A stretch of DNA of 64,000 bases from NCBI GenBank assembly GCA_004352715.1, contig SCFE01000032.1, positions 1,430,109 through 1,494,108 of the forward strand. The letters run 5' to 3'. The notes below the pieces were generated by a model. The model was not told where the DNA came from, made no database searches, and saw only the letters and a list, made by a program, of their open reading frames with translations. Positions within the stretch are counted from its first letter, which is position 1, and each line of letters opens with the position of its first letter. This DNA comes from Hofstenia miamia (Eukaryota > Xenacoelomorpha > Acoela). Positions 52,101 through 64,000 of the stretch are shown here, one piece after another. A program made the position numbers and the translations under genes.

Positions 52101-53409
52101 GATGATTGAAAGGGAAAATGAAACAAAAAGTAAACCGTTCTAGTTGTTTGTGGAAGAAATAATTGCGATTGTGTCATTTTCAGGAAGTTTTATTCTAATC
52201 GAGACAATTACAACCACAATAAACAGCACATTGCAAGGAAGCTGTGGCTGTGGAAGATAACAACAAAAACAACAATGGAAAAATTCATAGGAAGTGTATT
52301 TAACGGGGGCCTTCTGTTGATTTTACACAGGGACTTTGGATTTATATTCATTTGGTAACGTGAGTAAGCAATATTTCAAAAAACAATGACAGAGGAACGA
52401 TTTTCACGTCTCGAAATGTATTTGCAATTTGACAAAAAAATCACAGAGATGCAAAAAATCTTCTCAGTCCAATATGAATTGTTTTCATTCACCACAATTT
52501 TGTGAAAATTTGTAGCGGTCTTTGAACTGTAGATGAATAATGTCCTTGTCTAAATTGATAGTCAAAGACTAAATCGAAGCATTAAGGCTGTCTTCAAATT
52601 ATAACGACACTTCATTTATCTCATTTAAATAAAGAAATGTCTATTCAACAGAAATGTTCGAAGTAGTATTCAAACAACTTCCAAATATTTTTTGATTTTA
52701 AATGATAAAGTGTTGATAAAGTTTTGCCAAAAATTGATTGACCGAAAACTCATTATTTCAAATAAAAGAAATAGTATTGTGTGAAATACATTAGAAATTT
52801 TGTCACTTAGTTACTAAGTCGTATTATTTCAAATATTTCATACCAATATTTTAAATAATTTTCCTAAGCCAAACATACTTAATTGACGTCTTATTGTTTT
52901 TCAACCGACTGAAAACATTTGAATTAAGCATTTAGTAATGGCATCAGCTGCTAAAAAAGCACCACTTAAATAGTTTTGTTTCGAAAATATGGATAATTTT
53001 ACTATATTTACTACGCTATGTACATGTACTATATAATATAAATATAGAAACAGAAAGAAAGCGTAATTATTATAATAAATGAAATACATATTTCTATTTC
53101 TTCGCTTATCAGAGTACAAAATATTTTTGAGTGGCTAAATTACGCTGATAGTCAGTATATTGAATTAAGATATTGGAATGGCGCAGGTCCCTTCTAACAC
53201 CACTGCCTAGTTAAAAATTGGTTTCATATTTGATTTTCAAATCGGCAATATATATTTTAAATAGATCTAAAAAGAAATAACACCAAAAAGAGCCAACATT
53301 GTTTGACATTGATACAATGAACAATTCTCATTCTTAGGGTACAAAGAAGAAACATTTTGAAGTAGAAGGACCTCTAAAGTTATATGCTTGAAATTCATTC
53401 CCATATAGA
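52101..53409. other. No gene seen
   Basis: May contain remnants of the Penelope-like 3' region up to about 52400. Otherwise AT-rich without recognisable genes. Confidence 0.4.
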
Positions 53410-53810
53410 CAACTTTTATTTCTTTAAATGAAAAAAATGAGCACGTAGCTTTTCGACATATTCTCCCTGGAGTCTTTGCACCGCTTCCTTGACCTCGACA
53501 TTCGAGCCAAACTTGTGTAAGCGCAGGGCCTTTTTCAAGGATCCGAAGATGTGGTAAACAGAGCGTGCCAAGTTGGAATTATGGTGGATATCGAAATTGA
53601 TCAAAACCAAGTTTAAGAATAATTTCGACGGTGCTTGCGACAGTGTGGAGGAGCGGGCCACGCGTTGTCATGAAACAACAGCACACCCCTGGATAACATT
53701 CCTCACTTTTGTCGAATAGCCGGGTTCAAATTGTTTTCCAATAAGTCAAAATATGAAGAGGAGTTAACTGTCTGACCTTATGGTTGGCATTCTGTAAAAA
53801 CAGGTCCTTT
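53410..53810 (-). pseudogene. Mariner transposase C-terminal relic (second mariner family)
   Basis: On the minus strand three frames together give SSYFDLLENNLNPAIRQK, then LLFHDNAWP with the second catalytic Asp, then YHIFGSLKKALRLHKFGSN and VKEAVQRLQGEYVEKL. This is the usual order for the C-terminal half of mariner transposases. It differs from the DD41D element at 43995. At least two frame changes and several stops. No TIRs were found. Confidence 0.75.
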
Positions 53811-53847
53811 TGTATCTGTTTGAATTTCTTTGGAACAGAAGACAATG

Positions 53848-53850
<3 letters not shown>

Positions 53851-53903
<53 letters not shown>

Positions 53904-54218
53904 GTCTAATAATTTTAGGCTTTCAATAATTCATATATTCATNNNNNNNNNNNNNNNNNNNNNNNNNNNNNNNNNNNNNNNNNNNNNNNNNNNNNNNNNN
54001 NNNNNNNNNNNNNNNNNNNNNNNNNNNNNNNNNNNNNNNNNNNNNNNNNNNNNNNNNNNNNNNNNNNNNNNNNNNNNNNNNNNNNNNNNNNNNNNNNNNN
54101 NNNNNNNNNNNNNNNNNNNNNNNNNNNNNNNNNNNNNNNNNNNNNNNNNNNNNNNNNNNNNNNNNNNNNNNNNNNNNNNNNNNNNNNNNNNNNNNNNNNN
54201 NNNNATATATATATATAT
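53851..54218. repeat. (TA)n microsatellites with gap 53943-54204
   Basis: AT runs before and after 262 N. Confidence 0.85.
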
Positions 54219-54373
54219 GCAGAATGGCCGTCCTTGCGAAATATGTAACATGTGACGAACTACTTGTGTATATTCACAAACAAAAAAGCATGCAATAGTG
54301 TGTTAACATACGATAATAGCAGCTGTGTGCATTGTTGCAATAATACAGTGCATTGTACAACATTACTAATAGA

Positions 54374-55844
54374 CAGCGGCGGCTCGTGCATGCAAAAGTT
54401 AGGCAAGTAAATATTTTTTAATTAACCAAAATAGCGAAAATAAAAAACATGAAGAATTTATTTATATATAAAATCTCCGAGGCGAGTTTTCTCAGAAATG
54501 TATCTGTAATATTATTAAAGTTCTTTTAATAAATCACTTTCAAGAAAAAATTGCTAATGATTTCTGTAGTTTTTTCTCCTCTAATCAGTTATTCTTGTAT
54601 TTGTTAAAAATTTCTTTAAACAGAAACTAATCGTTCTGCAAGACGGTGATCAAAATCCAATAGTTTGCATTAATTTAAATATTTGCAAATTTTCGGTAAG
54701 GCAGTCAAAACATCATGCACTTCAAAATATTGAAGACGAATTTTGTCGATTTTTACAATTGAAGGAATATTAATGATAGAAAACTTGAGATAAATTACAA
54801 AATTTTTCAAGGTAGAGAAATTTAGAACAGAAAATGGCAGCTGATGGAAATCACATTTAAATCACTCAAAGTTTTTTCAAATTGATTTCCATATATATAT
54901 CACCTTAAAATATCCACGTTATATTTGATTTTTTGAATTAATTGGTAGTATATGCGTAGAAAAAATTCATCTTTGATTCACAATTGTTATAAATTTTCTA
55001 AATTCTGCAAAGGAGAGAATATTGTACAAGAAATCTGTGAGGTAAAAATGTGAAAATAACTATATACCAGATAGAAGCCTTGCTCAAGTATATTTCTGTT
55101 TCTGGTACTGCTTGAATATAAAAATGTTTCTGATTGATTTAAATAATAAATATCATGTTTTGGGTTATTTATGGAATTAAAATATTTCGCGTAGTTCTTT
55201 AGGCTACAGTATATACCACATAGAAGCCTTGCTAATATATATTTCTGTTTCTGGTACTGCTTGAATGTAAAAATGTTTCTGATTGATTTAAATAATAAAT
55301 ATCATGTTTACTTTTGGGTTGTTTTATGGAATTAAAATATTTCGCGTGGTTCTTTAGGCTACAGCTAGACTATGTGATTGGTCACGCGTGATCTGTCACA
55401 TTTTAATAAAATCGCACGTCTAACCACCGAGATATTTGGCGATGTGACTTGTCTTGCTACCATAGACAAACACGTGGCCTAATAACGGAAATATTTCAAT
55501 GTGACGCAATGAGGGAGTGCTTGCTTTGCTAGCTAAATCTTTGCGCGATAAGTTTAAGAAAACGGATATGTTTAATCGTTTGAGAGGGCGTAGGTACAGC
55601 ACTAAGGCATTTGCTTGCTGTGGCGCAATCATTCAATTATTTTTAAAGCAAATCGTAATGAATTATTTCCTAATTCAATTCATTTATTTCTTGATTCTTG
55701 AATATTGTTTTAATGCAAAACTTATTATTTACGATTTGTGCATTTGTATGGGTATAAATTCATGCAATTAAGAATGAAATTCATTTATTAAAAAATTATT
55801 GGGCAAGCACTGTTTGCCTTGCTTACACGCACGAGCCGCCTATG
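54374..55844. mobile_element. hAT-type non-autonomous element, 1.47 kb
   Basis: The left end is CAGCGGCGGCTCGTGCATG; the right end complement is CATAGGCGGCTCGTGCGTG. The flanking 8-bp duplication CTAATAGA / TTAATAGA matches at 7 of 8. It contains a 149-bp tandem duplication (55061-55364). Open frames on both strands at 55420-55770 show no transposase domain. Confidence 0.75.
55061..55364. repeat. 149-bp tandem duplication inside hAT-type element
   Basis: Units 55061-55209 and 55210-55364 share long identical blocks (TTTCTGTTTCTGGTACTGCT, TTCTTTAGGCTACAG), with a few substitutions and small indels. Confidence 0.9.
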
Positions 55845-56139
55845 TTAATAGAAACATTATTCACTATTATTTAAAAGATGCCATGCAATGAAGTTGTCAT
55901 ATATCCTGAGTAATTCAACAAGGCCTGCGCATCAGATGGCAGCAATCACGGATGTTTTCAAATAATCTGCGTACAGAATCAAGGTTGAGCAGAATTCTCA
56001 TGATTGATGACAGGAAAAATGTGAAATAAAATGAGCTACTTGAGGGAATGATAATCATGATTAATAACAGGACGTTCTGACATACAGTGGTATTACAAAA
56101 CTTTAGGAATGATTTACTGCAAGTGAGCTGTTCATTTTA

Positions 56140-56220
56140 ATGCTTGACGGTGGACCATACCACACTTCTAAAGTCACTAAGAAATATCGGGCATTTGAAG
56201 AGGTGCCTATTGTCGAATGA
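56140..56220 (+). pseudogene. Possible DDE transposase scrap
   Basis: The frame reads MLDGGPYHTSKVTKKY, similar to the second-Asp block of IS630/Tc1-type or similar transposases (DNxPxH). Nothing supports it on either side. Confidence 0.2.
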
Positions 56221-56660
56221 CCAAGTTAACTTACTTAACTGGAAAAAAATCTCTGAGGCATGATTAGAAAGCTTTTTGCTATACAGACGAACACAACAAT
56301 GCAGCAATTGATCAGTAGTATCAATGAAACCTCACTTCACAATACCATACTCAATCATTTGCTTGTTGTATATGATAAAGGGAAGAATTCAAGTGTAATT
56401 GCCACCAATCTTGGAAACACTAAATATTCAATCTATATGAACTCCTTATTCCATGTTGTTGTTTTCTTATTTTATTTTTTTATAATACTTGCTGTCCCTA
56501 GTAATTTATCGCGTGTTTTTATTTCTCAAAGCCTGCCATTTCACACATATTGGTGTGTATAAGATGAAAATTCAAACAACGCCTGCAATAGCTAGTACCC
56601 AAATGTCAAGAATTCATTAAAATATACTGCTTTTTAATGAAAATGACAATTGTCAAAAAC
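56221..56660. other. No gene seen
   Basis: A 100-codon frame (56260-56562) has no recognisable domain. Confidence 0.4.
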
Positions 56661-56662
<2 letters not shown>

Positions 56663-56699
<37 letters not shown>

Positions 56700-56888
56700 T
56701 AAAACTGAAACGACTGCAAAATAANNNNNNNNNNNNNNNNNNNNNNNNNNNNNNNNNNNNNNNNNNNNNNNNNNNNNNNNNNNNNNNNNNNNNNNNNNNN
56801 NNNNNNNNNNNNNNNNNNNNNNNNNNNNNNNNNNNNNNNNNNNNNNNNNNNNTATATATATATATAAAACTGAAACGACTGCAAAATA
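56663..56888. repeat. (TA)n plus duplicated unit around gap 56725-56852
   Basis: The unit (TA)n followed by AAACTGAAACGACTGCAAAA occurs on both sides of the 128-N gap. The missing part is therefore likely a longer tandem array with this unit. Confidence 0.8.
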
Positions 56889-57179
56889 ACTTGCAAAAAT
56901 ATAAAAAATTAAATAATTCTAGAATACAACTTCCCCAATAACTTTGAAATTCATATAAGGATATGTTTATATATAATTTTTGATTTACATAACAATATTT
57001 GAGTATAATTTTGGCAAATTTTTTAAACAAATCGAAGAGTAAGAAATGGTTTTGAAGGATTAATGACAATCTTAAGAATTTTCCTCTCAATCCAAAATAA
57101 TGCGAACAATACAAAATGAATTTACAAAGAGTGTTGAAAAGTATGAATTATATTACTGAACGATTGCGTCTTATTTTAG

Positions 57180-58298
57180 ATCAATGAATATTGACTTAAG
57201 GCTAACTCGTTCAATTTTTATTGCAGGATTGACTACAGGTTGGATTTACTATTCATACATAACTGCGATTCATGACAGCATCTCACTACATCATCCCAAC
57301 GAAGAGCGTCAACTTAATTCCACTCTATTTACAAACAATAGCAATTCAATTTCAAGTGGGACATTAATTGGTATTTCTGAAATGATTGTCATTGGCATCA
57401 CAATTCTACCATTATACTAACTTCCACCCTTGAGAATGTCCTTGCTCTTTATAAGATTTGCATTCTTTGCTTGCCACATAATAATGGGACTGTGCAAAAT
57501 TTCAGTAGAGCTTCAATGTGAATTTTGTTAATTACAAGGCTCTTCTTAACAAAAATATACAGATGGAACGAGTTTTCATCACTATATTTATTGTGTGGAA
57601 TGAGCGTAAACCACTTTGTAGGCAGTTTTTGTTACAGCAGCTTGACACAATATGGTTTGTCACAAAACAATATATTTATGTTTTTACAATATTGCCAATT
57701 TTCTTAATAATGTTGGCATACTTTGGTTTTAGACAATTGCGTCAAGAAAATTCACAGCAGTTACTCGAGAAAGAAGATAAAACTATTTTGAAATATATAA
57801 AATGTGCTTTTCAAAAATATTTGTCCACTTCCAAATTGGGTGGCAGTTGAATGCCTAATTTCTTACGATCTTTTTGAACTTTCCACTATTGATAAAATAT
57901 TTTTAAACCATCACAACAAATACATTGTATCAATTTGGATTAATATTTATGAGATTTTCCTATATTAATATTGCTAGATATACATGTACTTATAGTTTCC
58001 TATGGATATAATCCTTAGCTTCGTGTGCAATCCCAATTGTGTTCTTGACACAGGCGGCATTTCATATAATCAATAATATCTATATGCTTTTTGTTCTTGC
58101 AGCTTTGCATGGAGTAGTAGCTGGGTCTGTGGAGCCACTCACAGCCTATTATATCTATTGCGATGTTAAAATGGGAAAAACAGAAGCAATGATGTTATGA
58201 CTGGTGCTTCATCACATTTCATTGGAGGATTACTTGGTCCTCTTATTCATTATATGCTCATTAAATGCGGTGCTGAACTTGAACACCTAATGTCTTAA
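57180..58298 (+). pseudogene. CLN3/battenin-like pseudogene (paralogue of 41387-42517)
   Basis: Follows the intact copy end to end. It starts after the same acceptor (TTATTTTAG then ATCAATGAAT), has AIHDSISLHHP, then SISSGTLIGISEMI, and meets an in-frame TAA at 57418 where the intact gene has Lys. Frame changes follow near 57,520, 57,600 and 57,850. Still visible are SSLYLLCGMSVNHFVGSF, ILPIFLIMLAYFGF, LHGVVAGSVEPLTAYYIY and FIGGLLGPLIHYML. The C-terminus extends 12 residues past the stop position of the intact copy. Sharing the splice acceptor argues for DNA-level duplication, not a retrocopy. Confidence 0.85.
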
Positions 58299-60142
58299 TT
58301 TCAAATTTTACGAAAACGTTGTACATTAAAGTTTTTATGTTAAATATATACTGTTTATTATAGTCTAAATTAGTAATATAGTAAAATTTTGATTATCTTT
58401 CAAAACCTAAAACTTAATTACTTAAACTTAATTTAATGTTTTTGCATTTGTTTTCTTTAATTAATTTTAAGTTATTAAGAAATCAAAACTAATAATAAAC
58501 AATTTTATGAAGTTTCTGTTTTTACTGCTATCGTGAAGAAAATGTTAGCCGTAGTAAATATTTGGCAAATATTGTACAAATTTGCATAATATGAACATTT
58601 ATAAATATATAGCTTATTTGAATAATTGAATGTGTACGTAGTGTACAAACATGATTTCGTGAAAGCATAAAATGCAAGCCAATTGAGAGAAATCACCAAA
58701 GATACGTTTTTCCATGACTTCTCAGGAAAATATATAGGCGAATAAAATGCAAATTGCCCTAAAATCCAGCAAACGTTTCCTTTAAAGAAAGGCATCACTA
58801 CAATTTGTATTGTTTCTCAAAGATTACGTGACGGTATAAAAATGCAGGCCAATTTATAGAAATTGCTAAAAATATTTTTTATTCCATGTATTAAGATAGC
58901 ACGCGAAATCAATTTTCGTACGGCATCGCGCGACAGAAATATTTCGTAGCAAGAAATATTCGTGTAATAATTTTCTTAAAAAATTACTCAGCTCCAATAT
59001 ATGTCTATTTTGGAGTTGTGTAGTTGAACTTGCTCCCCCCCCCCTCCTATTGAGGTATTTTAAAAAAAAATCAGCATATACTACATGTAAATGTGACCTA
59101 ACAAACTCATAAAACCCAAAACGGTAACTTTTTAGATGAAAGAAAAATTGGAGCTGTGTAGTATGGAACTACACAGTTCCAATTTGTGGATACATAGTTA
59201 ATCCCAAACCTGACCATTCCCAATAAACCGTTGTTATTGTTCATTTCAATTAATGCCAATTCGGTCCGTTTTAGGGTCCTTGTCAAACAAATTTCTTGAA
59301 TTTTTCGGTTACATGACCAAATTTGTGTAAGTTAGAAGGAGCATACTATAACCCCTACACACTGAAATTGGAAAACTTAACTTGATTTCTAGAAGATCAT
59401 TCCAATGTAAAACTTCAAAATGTATGTAATATTTTGGACACATTGCTTATAAATTATATAGCATTCACTTGACTTGTGCGCACTATTGCGCAATAGCACA
59501 TTTTTTTGAAATTTCCTCAATTTGTTTTCAATTTCTATGTTCAAGCTGGGTAGAGACCTGACCGAAACATATCCATAATGTGTACTTTGATAAGAAAATT
59601 AGTTCAATAAATTTGTTAACTCATGTATGCGTTTTGACTTTTTTCTAATTAACTTGAATTAAATGTGTTGAATGTGCCTTGTTTTGCTACAAGGTACACT
59701 TACACATTCAAAACACAGAATTTAAGGCAAAATAACGTGGTATCGGTACCGGTATCAATAAACCGTCGGACCACAGGTACTACATAGGATTCATGACAAA
59801 TACACAATGCTAAGAATTTTGGAAGAGTAAACTCTTAACTACAGGAGAGTGAAATTCACCTTTCAATGGTAATTGAAAATTGTTTCTTAATTATTTACAT
59901 TTTGACAGCCTGCTGATGACAATCGCACACAATGTCAGAGATCGTATCATCATAGCAAAAATGGAGTCATTCCCCTATCCTGTGGTGCAGTGACGTACGC
60001 AAGGAGGACATGGTGGAATGTCACCTCCCGTCGGGTTTTCAAAAATGATTTTGATAGGTTAAATAAAAACTCACTTGATCATAACTAAGATGTCCCCCGT
60101 CACAAAATCTTGTGTACGCCCCTGCTGTGTTGGCTTGGGAAT
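58299..60142. other. No gene seen; TTGGAG-TGTGTAGTT inverted words
   Basis: 58985-59185 contains three copies of a TTGGAG(C/T)TGTGTAGT word, one inverted (ACTACACAGTTCCAA), and a C12 homopolymer near 59035. No gene recognised. Confidence 0.5.
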
Positions 60143-60286
60143 TATATATATATATNNNNNNNNNNNNNNNNNNNNNNNNNNNNNNNNNNNNNNNNNNNNN
60201 NNNNNNNNNNNNNNNNNNNNNNNNNNNNNNNNNNNNNNNNNNNNNNNNNNNNNNNNNNNNNNNNNTATATATATATATATATATAT
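60143..60286. repeat. (TA)n microsatellite with gap 60156-60265
   Basis: AT runs flank 110 N. Confidence 0.9.
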
Positions 60287-62554
60287 CATTATTAGTTGCG
60301 TGTTATGAGCGTTGTAGTAATCATTGCAGTTTGTAAGAAACTATTTTGGAACCTTATCTTAAAAATTCATAGATATAATATTTTAAAAATATAAAGCACT
60401 ATTCTAACCAAGAGATGAAATCGTAATACAGGCCGAGTCATTTAACTTAAGTCTTGCCCGTTATCGTAATTTTGTTGTCAATACATAAGATCGAAAAATG
60501 AGTCATGTAGCGTCAATTTCTATTTTACATCACAACATAGGCCTTCGCATTCACAACAACTCTATATGAACTTGAAATGCTGAAAGTATTTGAATTTGCT
60601 TAAACAGAACACGTAAAATTTTTTATAGGCAGGTTAGAGAGGTGTAAACCGGTCAGGACATGATTGGTTCAGGTTCGGGTTTTGAAAGAAAAACGGATTG
60701 ACTCTTGGGCGTAAAACAGATTTTGGCCTAACTTTATAAGATGTAATAATAATTCCGTATTTTAGAATAAAAGATCATCATTTTATCACCTTGTTTATAA
60801 TAAAGGTGAGGTGTTCTTAGTTTACTTGAGAAAGTGATTGTTAAATCTAAAAGTAAATCAGTCATTAGCACGAGTGATGTATTGGACATTTCCCATGCCT
60901 CTGCTAATAGCTCAGTCCCTATTGTATTGCAAATTGCTGTTAACACGTTCGACCGAACATTCAATTGAAAATTCACTTCATATGATATTACTGTCACAGA
61001 AAGCCGTTCCTCATTGGCAGAGTAGACATATTAGAAGGCCAACAAATACTTAATTCTGTTACAAATTTTCAAATAAGGTTCAATTCCGGCTCTAAAATCT
61101 CGACCAAATTTCACCTCTGATTGGTGTGAATTGATTTATATAGGTTGAAACTTTGATTTATGTTGCTACATGCTACATGTGCATTAGATCAGAGAAAGCT
61201 TGTCATTTGTTCGTACAAAGCAATACTATTAGTTATGAATGAAAGATAATTTGGTGCTTTGAATAACAATATTTACAAAAATGAAAATGTTGCTACAAAT
61301 ACCTCCCTATGAGTTTTAAATATTTCTAGAAATGAACCATCTTCTAATTTTCTAAAATGATCGAATCAAATCGCTTTTTTAATTTAGAACAAAAATAAAA
61401 TATCATTTTTATTCTGCATCTTGAAAGTAACAATTATCATTTCACTGAACTGTATGTTTGCTTGATGTAACTAAATGATGCCGGATGTAATTCTAACAGA
61501 AGTTGATGACAATTTGAAATTTGTTGGTCTCATGATAGCCTATTCATTTATCGTCCCATTAACGCACTCATAATATCGCTTCGGCCAAAATTGTGGCTTA
61601 AGATCTTTACATTCCAGTAAGTGTCTTCAAAAAATCTAATTATCATTTTTAGCAAGCGTAGGAAGAGAAATCTTGATTTTTGGAAGTACGTAGGAGATTT
61701 CACATTTGAGCAAAATTATCTGAAAACTCAGGATAAATAGAATAATAACAAGCCAAGTTGGTTATTTTTAAATCTAAAGGGTATTTATTGCAATAATTAA
61801 TTTTTATATATTTTTAGAAAATTCTGCATGTACAATAATAAGGATAAATTAATTAAATATCATTTACATATTTATTATTCTCTAGCCATTTACAATAGCT
61901 ACTTGCACAACTATTTGTTAATAATATATTGTATAAATTAATTAGCAAATTTACGTAAAAAGAAATTAGGTTCAATTAATAATCCTAGAATCATGATCTT
62001 GAATTTCTTGCGAATCAAATTGGCAATTTAATACAATACTGTGACAATACAAATAATTTTACTATTACATATTATGTCATTAATCGGTTAAAGAACTTAT
62101 CCGGTTTATAAAAACAATCACTTTCAGTGTTGATTTTTAAATATAAAAATAAATGTTTCTTTTTGAAGCCCATTTTACTCTAAATCTGTAAAACCATCTA
62201 TGATGATTTTATTGTTGACTAGGCCTCCGCGGTTCAATCAAATTGTTGTAGAGGATGTTATCTGAAGAAATCAATTCGCGTTTCTTGCGCTTAGTTGTGT
62301 TAATTAAAATGATTCATATTTATTTTGAGATGCTAATAAAATTTGTAAATTCCATGTATATAGGCTTCTTCAATATGCTTCTCATGGGAATCACTATGGA
62401 TTTCGAAAGGAAGAGTGTAAATGAAATTCGCCCAATGTAAATGAAATTCGCCCAATGGGCTACGTGGAGATTTGTGGGATAATATTGCAACTGTAAGCTA
62501 CTTTATTCAATGAATGATAGAGAGAGTTTGTGAAAATTTGTTTTATTATTAATC
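60287..62554. other. No gene seen
   Basis: AT-rich. Short frames on both strands at 60734-61053 lack recognisable domains. An 18-bp direct repeat (GTAAATGAAATTCGCCCA) lies at about 62417-62454. Confidence 0.45.
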
Positions 62555-63042
62555 TTCTGTCTCAAAAATACTTCCTCTCTTTGCTACCAACCATTGCCGT
62601 GAGCATATATGCTGGATTGTGCTCTCATATTTATATTGGTTTTGGAAATGTTTTAGCCTCTAGTAATGCCTCCAAAGAAAATCAATGCAGAAAGTAAGGC
62701 TGCAACAAGTGAAAAAAAGAAAAGTAGTGCATACAACTATTGAATTTCAGAAAGAAATAAAGGCAAAATAGGAAGAAAATGCAAGTTTATGTTTATATTG
62801 TTAGTGTCTTTGCTATTTTGTTTAACATTTTCTGAGATATACATTGTTTAATATGTGTTGGTTAGCATTTAAGTAAAAACTCTATTCATAAAATAATGTA
62901 AAACAGTGAAAAATTTAACCATCCAAGGTGTTGGAACGGACTATACTGATTTACATTATTCATAATGGTATAAACAGTTTCGATGTTCCGAAAAATCGTT
63001 TTTGAAAGAGGTTCCTTATGGTAGAGAAGCGAGGTTTGACTG
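62555..63042 (+). mobile_element. Tigger-type element relic
   Basis: The right end complement reads CAGTCAAACCTCGCTTCTCT and continues ACCATAAGGAACCTC, the typical Tigger terminal repeat, bordered by TA at 63043. A start-like coding scrap at 62668 (MPPKKINAESKAATSEKKK, then after a frameshift VVHTTIEFQKEI) resembles the N-terminus of Tigger transposases. The bulk of the transposase is deleted. The left end is uncertain; CTTCCTCTCTTTGCTACC at about 62570 may be its decayed copy. This family differs from the 857 element. Confidence 0.6.
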
Positions 63043-63098
63043 TACTTAAAGCTACATAAATTTGGCAAAGGCCAGTAAACAAAACTAATTGGAAAATA

Positions 63099-63402
63099 TA
63101 TATATATATANNNNNNNNNNNNNNNNNNNNNNNNNNNNNNNNNNNNNNNNNNNNNNNNNNNNNNNNNNNNNNNNNNNNNNNNNNNNNNNNNNNNNNNNNN
63201 NNNNNNNNNNNNNNNNNNNNNNNNNNNNNNNNNNNNNNNNNNNNNNNNNNNNNNNNNNNNNNNNNNNNNNNNNNNNNNNNNNNNNNNNNNNNNNNNNNNN
63301 NNNNNNNNNNNNNNNNNNNNNNNNNNNNNNNNNNNNNNNNNNNNNNNNNNNNNNNNNNNNNNNNNNNNNNNNNNNNNNNNNNNNNNNNNNNNNNNNNNNA
63401 TC

Positions 63403-63440
<38 letters not shown>
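63099..63440. repeat. (TA)n microsatellite with gap 63111-63399
   Basis: AT runs flank 289 N. Confidence 0.9.
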
Positions 63441-63441
<1 letters not shown>

Positions 63442-64000
63442 CACATGATTTGTACTTTAGCATCGTGGAGATCCACATGGAAAACATCGTGGGGTGTTAT
63501 CAAATTCTGCCCCAAGCACAAGTCTGAATTTTAAATGCGAATGTTATAAATGACGAATGTGATTGTTCTCATATTTTCACGTGCATAAATACTGTTTGTG
63601 AAGTCCTTGCGAGAACAGCTCTTGATGAAAATTTCTACAAACCAACATCTGAATTCGCCTTCAGTCTTTAGATGAAAATAATACATAGGCCCTTGAACAA
63701 TGTTCTCCTAAGCTATTCACTTTTGAGATACTTCAGAAATCCCTCGCTTCCAAAACAAAAGAAATATGTTCCTTCAATATTCATCTATGATAATGAAATT
63801 TCTTATAGCTGACAAGTACTTGGTTTTTTTTGCAAATTCCAAGACTGTTATCATTGTTACTCAAATACATGGCAACGCAGCGCACAAAATTTGTATAATT
63901 AATATTTTAGCGAGGAAGTAATTAATTTTNTTTTGAATTATTATATTTGAATTGAAATTCGAAATTAAGTTTTTTAAGTATGACGAAATGTTAAACTTAG
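63441..64000. other. No gene seen
   Basis: A minus-strand frame near 63450-63521 (GQNLITPHDVFHVDLHDAK) is open but too short to assign. One ambiguous base lies at 63930. Confidence 0.4.

Noticed and set aside
56260-56562. 100-codon plus-strand frame as a gene
   Set aside because: No domain, no splice or start context, and a hydrophobic Phe-rich tail from T-rich DNA.
60734-61053. Overlapping frames on both strands
   Set aside because: Neither shows a conserved motif; one is likely a shadow of the other or both are chance.

Overview
This is an AT-rich, intron-bearing animal genome fragment, probably from an invertebrate. The basis is a spliced cyclophilin B gene, a CLN3/battenin-family membrane protein gene with a visible 3' splice site, metazoan-type transposons, many (TA)n microsatellites and scaffold gaps. 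I cannot name the phylum. No bacterial genes, operons or CRISPR arrays are present.

Host genes are few. (1) A complete ER-type cyclophilin B gene (PPIB) lies on + at 23462-31977. It has five coding exons that join in frame to 199 residues, and one of its introns is of the GC-AG class. (2) A CLN3-like gene lies on - at 41387-42517; this is the large terminal exon, and the upstream N-terminal exon was not found. A broken paralogue lies on + at 57180-58298. (3) Weaker items are a decayed THAP domain (34862), an unrecognised terminal-exon candidate on - (33368-33664), and an SGNH-hydrolase-like tail (3428).

Most other recognisable sequence is mobile DNA. 1-4.7 kb: a broken Tigger/pogo element with a cysteine-rich C-terminal finger, a second fragment of the same family, and a hAT-like MITE. 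6-13 kb: a 9-bp-TSD MITE, a 15-bp minisatellite at two loci, tRNA-derived SINE heads, a LINE fragment, and inverted copies of unnamed repeats. 13-18.2 kb: a 1.07-kb TTAA-flanked piggyBac-like element, nested TIR elements, and a hAT relic. 19-22.6 kb: a long but dead APE-type LINE. PPIB intron 1 holds a reversed piggyBac relic. 34.8-39.1 kb: a second LINE family with (TTATC)n tails. 44-45.3 kb: a DD41D mariner with TIRs near 100 bp. 50-52.1 kb: a Penelope-like relic. 53.4 kb: another mariner relic. 54.4-55.8 kb: a hAT-type non-autonomous element. 62.6-63.0 kb: a Tigger-type relic.

The most notable large-scale signal is a block at about 14.4-23.25 kb that is nearly free of CpG. It ends just upstream of the PPIB start codon. 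Repeat families with copies both inside and outside it show CpG-to-TpG/CpA change only in the inside copies, which suggests a historically methylated domain. I found no coherent undescribed multi-gene system. The interest lies in this CpG domain, the nested repeats, the CLN3 pair and the GC-AG intron.
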